NCBI GenBank assembly: GCA_964345395.1
Contig: CAYFRA010000035.1
Coordinates: 1 to 19,021, forward strand
Reading direction: 5' to 3'
Origin: UPXZ01 sp964345395
GTDB lineage: Bacteria; Bacteroidota; Bacteroidia; Bacteroidales; Paludibacteraceae
Length of the DNA stretch: 19,021 nucleotides
A model generated the notes under the pieces. That model worked only from the letters and a program-made list of their open reading frames with translations, searched no databases and was not told the DNA's origin. This document shows, in pieces, positions 9,832 through 16,562 of the stretch. Made by a program: the position numbers and the translations under genes. Every line of letters begins with the position of its first letter. Position 1 is the stretch's first letter.

Positions 9832-10443
9832 GGCATGAGTGCTATGTCAAATGTGATAAGTTTCAAAACTCAATCGGTAGTTATTCCAATTCCAATAATC
9901 ATTTCACCACAAAATGATGAAACATTATCATCAAACCAAGTGTTGGTAAAATGGGAGGAACAAGCTTCAAAAGGATTCAGAGTAGAACTCTCTTCCAGCT
10001 CATCATTTCCTTCACGGGGCATCAAAGTGAAGCAGACAGATGCGTTTACATTTGAAGTTTTGTATGACGACATTGACTATGGAACCTACTATGTGCGGGT
10101 CAAAGCCAATAACAACGATGGATTAACTGATCCCTCAAATGTGGTGAAATTCTCGGTACAAGAATCTTCACAGGTAGATAGCAATGAGTTAGCAGAAGAG
10201 CTAACAGTCAAAGAACTCAATAATGGAGAGGTAGTATTAGAACTCAACTCAAACATACAAGAGAGTGCTATTGTAGCTATTTATTCCATTTCTGGAGCTA
10301 TGATATATAAAAAAGAGATTGAAAAAAACATAGGTAAAAATATTTATTCACTTAAATCAAATCAATTAAAGAAAGGAGTATTTTTGATTCACCTCAGCTC
10401 TCCTTCAGGAGTAAAAACATTGAAATTGGCTATTTCAAATTAA
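9832..10443 (+). CDS. C-terminal part of the GHL10 enzyme: FN3-like domain and T9SS sorting domain
   Basis: This reading frame begins in the gap and is most simply the rest of the upstream glycosidase. It opens with GMSAMSNVISF, the last strand of an FN3-like domain. A complete FN3-like domain follows, from IIISPQNDETL to SNVVKFSV. The last roughly 90 residues (VDSNELAEEL to KLAISN) form a type A T9SS sorting domain, with the usual strand pattern AIVAIYSISGAMIYKKEI and KGVFLIHLSS. T9SS removes this tail and releases or anchors the enzyme outside the outer membrane. The end of the first FN3 copy lines up residue for residue with the end of the second (GMSAMSNVISF with GLTDPSNVVKF), which supports one continuous gene across the gap. 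The next gene starts 55 bp downstream. Confidence 0.82.
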   Translation, partial: GMSAMSNVISFKTQSVVIPIPIIISPQNDETLSSNQVLVKWEEQASKGFRVELSSSSSFPSRGIKVKQTDAFTFEVLYDDIDYGTYYVRVKANNNDGLTDPSNVVKFSVQESSQVDSNELAEELTVKELNNGEVVLELNSNIQESAIVAIYSISGAMIYKKEIEKNIGKNIYSLKSNQLKKGVFLIHLSSPSGVKTLKLAISN

Positions 10444-10498
10444 AATGAAATTATTCATGAATTATAAATTAAATTTATTAACTAAAAAAAGACACTTT

Positions 10499-13054
10499 AT
10501 GAAAAAACTTACTTTAACTTTAGTAGCTCTTTTTGTGGCATTTATGTCATTTGGGCAGGGTAACATCACGTACGAACTGAACGGTGGTGTTATGAACGAT
10601 TACGGCTATCAAAACAAAGCCGATATGCTTGTTGGTTTCAATCAGGATTATAATCAAGTGTTTGGCATTGATGAGTCAGCTACTTGGTACACTTGGGAAA
10701 CTTTAGACCAAATATTGGCAGCAGGAGATCCTATTTCTAGAATACCTACTTTTGCAACACAAATGTACGAGTTGCTAATTACTGAAAAATGGGAATGGTT
10801 GCACACTTATATTTTAGCTACAGTTGCAGAGCAAGGACTGCCTGAAATTGCAGCAGGAACAGGTGGAAATGCCTTTCTTCGTTACAATGTTTCTGCATTT
10901 TTTATTAATGGTGTACGTTCAGGCTGGCCTATATCAGCTGATTATGCTATTGCAGGGCAAGATGAAGTTTTTTTCCCAGCTTGGGGAAATGGCTGGTCAA
11001 GTCCAACGTCTTATGATGGTGCAGAAGATGTAGCATTAAATATGCCTTATCGTGAAGATTGGCGTTTTGATGGTTGGTATGACAATCCTAATTTTACAGG
11101 TGAAAAACTAAGCAAAATTGCTGCCGGCACTGAGGGTGACTTAACACTCTATGCGAAATGGTCGGATGCACACACTTGTAAAGAGGTATGGGCAATGGAG
11201 GTAGGCACGGAAACCAATGTAGGTGGTGTTGTTACTTATGTAGGTGGTGATGTTGCTTATATTCAAGAATCAGGTGCAGGTTTAATGCTTGATGGTGTTT
11301 CATCACTCGAACTTGAAGTTGGTAAAAAAGTGGTGGTTGAAGGAACTGTAGCTAAACACGGAGACTTTATTAAATTGACAGATGTTGAACTAACTAAGTC
11401 AGAAGATGGTGCATTACCAAACGTAAAATCAACTACTATTCAAGCTATTTTAGCTGATGTTGATAAAGATTATGAAACCTTTATTTATCAAAGAGTTAAA
11501 CTCTTAGGTGCAATTGTAAAATCTTATGACTCTAATGGCTATGCAACTCTTGTTGATGATGTGGGAAGAGCAATAGAATTACGCACAATTTTAGACCAAA
11601 ATGATTTCAAAGCAGGTACTAAAATTGATATTGTTGCTGTTTTAGCAGGTGAAACAGGTGTTTATCTAATCAATGATGTTGCAGATATCGAAAAATCAGT
11701 AACTACAGTGCTTGATCCATTCGAATATGCAGCATTAGAAGATGGTAAATACACACTTAGCAATAAATGGATTTACTCAGTTAATACAGATAACTTAGCG
11801 TCTAATATGATTGGTAGTGCCAACTTCGTACGAGGAATGGCTGCTAAAGATGGCAAAATGTATTTCATTGACAGAGATTTGAAACAACTGACTGTTATCG
11901 ATGGTGAAACTGGTGAAAGATTAGCCCCAATTAAATTAGCATCAAACATATTTACTTATGAAGTAGATGGTGAGACGAAAACCGCGGGCACATTACCATA
12001 TAATGATATTAAATTAGATGATGCGGGTAATGTGTTGATAGGTAACTGTATTACTTCTAATGCTCAACCATTCCAAGTATGGAAAATTAACTTAGAAACA
12101 GGTGAAGGTGAGCTAATTGTTAATGAAATTTTAGGTGATAATCCTGACTTTGCTGAAGCTGCAATACGCTTTGATGCATTTGGAGTATGGGGTGATATAG
12201 ATGGTGATGGTGTTATTATGGCAGCAAATGCAAGCGAAATGAATGCTTTCTTCTGGACTGTTTCAGGCGGCACGGTAGAGCCAGCTGATTTAATAGAGTT
12301 TGATACTTTCACTGAAGGTACTCTCTTAACTGGTTTAGCTAATCCAGGTACTGCACCACAAGTTTTCCCATTGGATGACACGTTGTTCTACTTAGATGGT
12401 AATGCTACATTCCCAACCTTGCTCGACTTTGATGGCAGTGTGTTGGATGGTTTCTATGCCGATTTGAATCTTATTAACGATGAAACAACCAATCCTGGTT
12501 TAACATACAAATTGAATGAAGGACATAACGGACTAATTGAGTTTGATTTAGCAGGAGAGCATTTCTTCTTAATCGCTGCTTCAAATACTCTTGGTACACC
12601 TCCTTCTGCTTTCCGTTTAATGAAATGGAAAGATGCCAATAAAGAGTTTGCTGACTTAGAAACATTATGGACATTCCCAGCTGCTGGTATGGGTGGAGCT
12701 ACAAATGCTTATCGTACAGCAGTACCATCTGTTGAAGTAGATGAAACAAATGGTATAGCTTATTTATATGTTTATACTGGAGAGAATGGCTATGCGATGT
12801 ATGAATTCAAAGTAGCTGATGGAACAAGTGTTAACAATACATTTGACAATCAAAATATTCAAATCTCTATCATCGATAGAACAGTGAATTTTGGTGAAAC
12901 TTTGAACTCAGTAGCTGTATATTCATTGACTGGTCAAACAGTAGCAAACGCTGCAAACGTAAATTCAATGACTATGAGCGAAAGCGGTATCTACATCATC
13001 AAAGCTACAAAAGCTGATGGTAATAGCGCTGTTGCTAAGGTTATCATTAAATAA
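10499..13054 (+). CDS. T9SS-secreted multidomain protein: split InlB repeat, OB-fold-like region, DUF4623-like propeller
   Basis: I choose the ATG at 10499, giving 851 residues, because it starts a clean signal peptide (MKKLTLTLVALFVAFMSFGQ). The in-frame ATG at 10445 would put 18 extra polar residues in front of it. Residues 23-30 (ITYELNGG) and 188-222 (WRFDGWYDNPNFTG to LTLYAKWSD) are the two halves of an InlB/Listeria-Bacteroides repeat, separated by about 155 residues rich in aromatics. Residues about 226-400 look like two OB-fold units. Residues about 410-770 read as a propeller resembling DUF4623 proteins (GMAAKDGKMYFIDRD, GDIDGDGVIMAAN). The tail from about 783 is a T9SS sorting domain (VAVYSLTGQTV to AVAKVIIK). 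There is no catalytic motif; a surface binding or structural role is inferred. Codon use favours TTA leucine more than its neighbours. Confidence 0.82.
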   Translation: MKKLTLTLVALFVAFMSFGQGNITYELNGGVMNDYGYQNKADMLVGFNQDYNQVFGIDESATWYTWETLDQILAAGDPISRIPTFATQMYELLITEKWEWLHTYILATVAEQGLPEIAAGTGGNAFLRYNVSAFFINGVRSGWPISADYAIAGQDEVFFPAWGNGWSSPTSYDGAEDVALNMPYREDWRFDGWYDNPNFTGEKLSKIAAGTEGDLTLYAKWSDAHTCKEVWAMEVGTETNVGGVVTYVGGDVAYIQESGAGLMLDGVSSLELEVGKKVVVEGTVAKHGDFIKLTDVELTKSEDGALPNVKSTTIQAILADVDKDYETFIYQRVKLLGAIVKSYDSNGYATLVDDVGRAIELRTILDQNDFKAGTKIDIVAVLAGETGVYLINDVADIEKSVTTVLDPFEYAALEDGKYTLSNKWIYSVNTDNLASNMIGSANFVRGMAAKDGKMYFIDRDLKQLTVIDGETGERLAPIKLASNIFTYEVDGETKTAGTLPYNDIKLDDAGNVLIGNCITSNAQPFQVWKINLETGEGELIVNEILGDNPDFAEAAIRFDAFGVWGDIDGDGVIMAANASEMNAFFWTVSGGTVEPADLIEFDTFTEGTLLTGLANPGTAPQVFPLDDTLFYLDGNATFPTLLDFDGSVLDGFYADLNLINDETTNPGLTYKLNEGHNGLIEFDLAGEHFFLIAASNTLGTPPSAFRLMKWKDANKEFADLETLWTFPAAGMGGATNAYRTAVPSVEVDETNGIAYLYVYTGENGYAMYEFKVADGTSVNNTFDNQNIQISIIDRTVNFGETLNSVAVYSLTGQTVANAANVNSMTMSESGIYIIKATKADGNSAVAKVIIK

Positions 13055-13090
13055 AAGAATAATCTATATCGATTATTTGAATATTAAACA

Positions 13091-13127
13091 AAAGGTGGTG
13101 GAATCTCCACCACCTTTAATTTTTTTT
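13091..13127 (+). terminator. Strong rho-independent terminator after the DUF4623-like gene
   Basis: AAAGGTGGTGGA (13091-13102) pairs perfectly with TCCACCACCTTT (13106-13117) around a 3-nt loop, and AA plus eight Ts (13120-13127) follow. A weaker 7-bp hairpin, AATAATC/GATTATT (13058-13064/13071-13077), sits just after the stop codon at 13054. The terminator begins 37 bp after that stop and ends 33 bp before the next ATG, so it should end or attenuate transcription of the 488-13054 gene group. Confidence 0.9.
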
Positions 13128-13160
13128 CTATTTCTTAAAACTTAATCTCAAAAACTAACA

Positions 13161-15617
13161 ATGAATAAACGATACTTACTACCCCTGCTTCTTATTATAT
13201 ATTCATTTGCTATTCAAAGCCAAACTTTAACTATTGATGGTGTAACCTATGATGTAGATACGCTTGAAAATCATCAGATAGGACCAGGCACACAATATGT
13301 GGCTTACCGATTGCAAAAAGGAGCCGATCGCAAGGATGTGTTTATGCTGAAAACTGATCTGAAAAACCCATATATTCAAATCAAAACTGCCTTAGGGCAA
13401 GACTCTATTTATTCAGGCGAAAGAACTTCATCCGTAGCTAAACGAAAATCAAAAGAGGGAGAGTTTTATTTTGCTGGCACCAATGGTGATTTCTATGCTA
13501 CAAGTGGCTATATTGGTTATCCTGTAGCTGGCAATATGGTTGAAAGTCAGATAGCAAAAATCCCCAATGCACGCAATGTTTTTGTGATGGATGATAATAA
13601 AATCCCAAATACAGGGATTGTGAGTTTCGATGGGATATTGCGTAAAGGCGAAGATGAAATCAAAATCAATGGCGTAAATCATCTTAGAGGTACTAACGAA
13701 CTGATACTTTATAATGAACATAATGGAAAATACACACGTACCAATCAATATGGAACAGAGTTGTTGATTGACTTAGTGGATTCCTCTTGGGGTACAAATA
13801 AAACACTTACAGCTGAAGTTGTGTCAAAAGAGGTAGGAAAAGGCGCTATGGCTATTCCAAAAGGGAAAGCTGTTTTGTCAGGCAATGGCACAGCAAATAC
13901 TTGGCTCAATAATATTGAAGTGGGCGATCTGCTTGAAATTAGCCTTGGGATGACACTCAACGATGATAACACTGCAAACTACACTTTAATGACTGGTAGC
14001 GATGGCTATGCTCCTATGTTGAAAGATGGTAAGATTGAAACAGCAAATGTGTGGAATGAGAGGCACCCTCGCACTGGCATTGGCTACTCCAAAGATAACG
14101 ATTCAATTATATTTTGTGTGGTTGATGGGCGTTCTGCTTCAGTAGGAGCTACTACCAAGCAACTGGCAGAAATTATGAAAACAGGTGGTGCGTGGACTGC
14201 CATCAATATGGATGGTGGGGGTTCGAGTACCATGTTTATCGATGAGTATGGCGGACCCGTCAATCGAACAAGCGACGGCAATGAGAGAGCTGTAGCCAAT
14301 TGTATATTTGTTGTATCTACCGCTCCGACAGATGAGAATATTGCCATCATTAAACCATATGATTTTTCAAGAACATTACCTTTTTTAGCTGAATATACAC
14401 CACAGTTTTATGCTTACAATCAATATGAAAAACTCCTTGTTTCAGATCTGAAAGGAGTTAAATTGAGTTGTCCAAGCGACTTGGGGCGTATCGAGGGTAA
14501 TAAATTTATAGCAAGCGGAAGTGGTTCAGGCTCAGGACAAATTACAGCTACTTACAATGGCGACATTGTTACAACAATCAATATTTCTCTTCTTCCTATT
14601 CAGGATGTGGCTATTCGTTTAGATTCAGTAATTGTAGATAATAGAAACAACTATCCTATCGAAGTAATAGCTCAAACTGCGACAGGCTCTTTCAACATAT
14701 CTCCACAAGCTTTGAATTGGAGTGTAGAAGATGAAACGATATGTAAAGTTGAAAATGGCGAAGTGGTAGCGCTTGCCAACGGTGTAACTACCATCACAGG
14801 AGTTGTTGATAATTTTGAAGGCAGTATTGATATACATATTGAAATACCCGAAAAGGCGGAGATTACGGGCAATGCGATGTTGACAGATGATTGGAAAATG
14901 ACTGCTTCATCTTTTCTAAATGCAAAATGGAATAGCGAAAATCTACCAGAAAATTGGACAAGTGGTGCAGCGGTAAACTTTACCCACGCTGCCGGTCGAA
15001 CTCCAAGTATAAAACTGACTAATAAGTTCTCTCTTTATGGTTTGCCCGATACCTTAAAGCTACACATGAATATTGGGGATATGAAGATAGAGAGAGCGGT
15101 ATTCTCTTTGAGAGAAAACAATGCAAGCAAAGCAACTACCATTAGCCTTTACGATTTTGTAGAAAATCAAGACTTCTCGTTAGATATTCCTTTTGACCAG
15201 ATTTTTGATGTGGCCGATAAGGCAATTTATCCTATCAACTTTGAAGAAGTAATTTTCTACTTAGAAGCAGGAAAAATGACTGCTAATAAAGATTATACGA
15301 TGGCAATTAGGGAGGTGGCACTAAGTTACAAAGATTTTGTAATTTCTAATGTGATAGGACAAAAATCAGATATATTCTCTCTGTTTCCTAATCCTGTTGT
15401 GGATGGAGAGCTTTTTATTCAAATGAAAGATAGTGGTAATGAAGAGATTCAAATTAACGTATTCGATTTGGGTGGAAAATCTATCATCAATAGAAACTTA
15501 AAATTGAATGGGGCTAATCAGTCAAAATTAAGTCTAAAAGCTTTGTCTGCTGGTATTTACTTTGTGCAAGTAATTGCCGGTAATGAAAAATCTACACAAA
15601 AAATAATAGTAAAATAA
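13161..15617 (+). CDS. DUF2233/NAGPA-type phosphodiester glycosidase with T9SS tail
   Basis: Residues 1-21 are a signal peptide (FAIQSQ). Residues about 55-385 are the DUF2233 catalytic domain found in the human uncovering enzyme NAGPA, which removes GlcNAc from GlcNAc-alpha-1-phosphate-6-mannose. Family motifs are present: TNGDFY (107-112), RHPRTGIG (301-308), VDGR (321-324), NMDGGGSSTM (349-358) and ERAVANC (375-381). Two Ig-like domains follow (about 390-478 and a Big_2-like unit at 480-562), then a jelly-roll-like region (about 566-730) and a T9SS sorting domain (from about 735; LFPNPVVDGELF to TQKIIVK). The bond cut here is unknown. GlcNAc-1-phosphodiesters of wall teichoic acid linkage units are an attractive candidate because the locus also has an amidase and a GHL10 enzyme. 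It lies behind the terminator and starts the second gene group. Confidence 0.9.
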   Translation: MNKRYLLPLLLIIYSFAIQSQTLTIDGVTYDVDTLENHQIGPGTQYVAYRLQKGADRKDVFMLKTDLKNPYIQIKTALGQDSIYSGERTSSVAKRKSKEGEFYFAGTNGDFYATSGYIGYPVAGNMVESQIAKIPNARNVFVMDDNKIPNTGIVSFDGILRKGEDEIKINGVNHLRGTNELILYNEHNGKYTRTNQYGTELLIDLVDSSWGTNKTLTAEVVSKEVGKGAMAIPKGKAVLSGNGTANTWLNNIEVGDLLEISLGMTLNDDNTANYTLMTGSDGYAPMLKDGKIETANVWNERHPRTGIGYSKDNDSIIFCVVDGRSASVGATTKQLAEIMKTGGAWTAINMDGGGSSTMFIDEYGGPVNRTSDGNERAVANCIFVVSTAPTDENIAIIKPYDFSRTLPFLAEYTPQFYAYNQYEKLLVSDLKGVKLSCPSDLGRIEGNKFIASGSGSGSGQITATYNGDIVTTINISLLPIQDVAIRLDSVIVDNRNNYPIEVIAQTATGSFNISPQALNWSVEDETICKVENGEVVALANGVTTITGVVDNFEGSIDIHIEIPEKAEITGNAMLTDDWKMTASSFLNAKWNSENLPENWTSGAAVNFTHAAGRTPSIKLTNKFSLYGLPDTLKLHMNIGDMKIERAVFSLRENNASKATTISLYDFVENQDFSLDIPFDQIFDVADKAIYPINFEEVIFYLEAGKMTANKDYTMAIREVALSYKDFVISNVIGQKSDIFSLFPNPVVDGELFIQMKDSGNEEIQINVFDLGGKSIINRNLKLNGANQSKLSLKALSAGIYFVQVIAGNEKSTQKIIVK

Positions 15618-15629
15618 CAAACAGATAAA

Positions 15630-16550
15630 ATGAGTAAAAGAATATTAATTTGGAGCACACTCTTGCTGTTCTCTTCTTGGCTCACCGCTCAAAGTCTCGT
15701 TGTGAAGCAGAGTTATGAGATTGCAATGGAGCAGGGCGAACGGGCTTTTTATCCTACAATAAGTGATGATGGTAAGCTGTTGCTCTTCACATCAGAAAGT
15801 TATCTTGGTTTGAAACTGTATGATATGAAAACAAAGAGTTGTCAGACTATTTCTACCGCTGTAAACTCAGGTTTTGATCCGGTTTTTAGTGAGAATAATG
15901 ATAAATTGTTTTTTCGTAATACAGTTTTCAAAGATGGTAAACGATATGATGCCTTAGAGAGTTATGATTTGAAAAATGAGAAAAGAGATGTGATGATCGA
16001 ACCGCAAAGAAATTTGCAAAAACCACAGACTTTTCACAATGGAGTGATAATTCAAGCTGACAACAAGGTGTTGAAATCTACGTTTGGGCGAAGCAATGCT
16101 ACAATTCCCAACTATGTATCAACACAAGATTTACGCATATTTCTCTATACCAATGGAGTGAAACGAGAGATTATCCCTTTTGATGAGGATAATATGCAAT
16201 ATATTTGGGTCTCTTTATCGCCAGATGCTACTAAAATCCTATTTACTGCTCTTGGCAAAGGAACTTTTGTTAGCGATTTGCAAGGGAACATCATAGCTCA
16301 ATTGGGTTATTTGAATGCCCCAGTTTGGTTTGGCGATAGTTTTGTTGTAGGTATGCTTGATAAAGATGATGGCAATAGAGTTATTAGTTCAAAGATTATA
16401 GCTAAATCTTTAGATAGCCTCAAAGAATTTACACTTAGTAGCAGCGATGATATTGCTATGTTTCCTACAGTTTCATACCAATCGGGTAGGGTAGTGTACA
16501 ACACGAATCAAGGTAAATTGAAGTTGGTAGAGGTCGAACTAATCAAATAG
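15630..16550 (+). CDS. Secreted TolB/WD40-like beta-propeller protein
   Basis: A 306-residue protein with a signal peptide (MSKRILIW to WLTAQ, cleavage near residue 21). The mature part is built from PD40-type strand motifs: FYPTISDDGKLLLFTSE, GFDPVFSENNDKLFFRN, YIWVSLSPDATKILFTA, NAPVWFGDSFVVGM and MFPTVSYQSGRVVYNT. These are about six blades of a TolB-like propeller. Unlike its neighbours it has no T9SS tail and no lipobox, so it is expected to be periplasmic. It lies 12 bp after the phosphodiester glycosidase and its stop codon overlaps the ribosome-binding site of the amidase gene, so the three genes are likely one transcript. A role in sensing or handling imported fragments, or as a partner of the amidase, is only a guess. 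Confidence 0.8.
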   Translation: MSKRILIWSTLLLFSSWLTAQSLVVKQSYEIAMEQGERAFYPTISDDGKLLLFTSESYLGLKLYDMKTKSCQTISTAVNSGFDPVFSENNDKLFFRNTVFKDGKRYDALESYDLKNEKRDVMIEPQRNLQKPQTFHNGVIIQADNKVLKSTFGRSNATIPNYVSTQDLRIFLYTNGVKREIIPFDEDNMQYIWVSLSPDATKILFTALGKGTFVSDLQGNIIAQLGYLNAPVWFGDSFVVGMLDKDDGNRVISSKIIAKSLDSLKEFTLSSSDDIAMFPTVSYQSGRVVYNTNQGKLKLVEVELIK

Positions 16551-16554
16551 GAGG
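16549..16554 (+). promoter_or_regulatory. Canonical Shine-Dalgarno AGGAGG for the amidase gene
   Basis: AGGAGG overlaps the TAG stop of the upstream gene (16548-16550) and lies 8 nt before the ATG at 16563. This is an ideal E. coli-like spacing. No other gene start in the window has a comparable site, and Bacteroidota generally make little use of Shine-Dalgarno sequences. It fixes the start codon and suggests translational coupling. Confidence 0.75.
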
Positions 16555-16562
16555 AGATAGAA

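Noticed and set aside
6389..9838. One continuous 1149-residue lipoprotein-glycosidase
   Set aside because: It depends on reading through 200 N of arbitrary length. The domain order, lipoprotein start and mature GHL10 start indicate two genes, and the second gap needs a different frame to continue the FN3-like domain.
10453..10462. Palindrome ATTCATGAAT between the GHL10 and DUF4623-like genes
   Set aside because: Only 10 bp, AT-rich and without extension of the arms; too weak to call an operator.
10445..10498. Upstream start codon for the DUF4623-like gene
   Set aside because: It would place 18 polar residues before a perfect signal peptide. The ATG at 10499 is the natural start.
12064..12381. 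Antisense reading frames of 60-105 codons (for example here and at 13449-13748)
   Set aside because: They lie opposite well-supported genes, have low-complexity composition without domain or signal features, and fit shadow frames.
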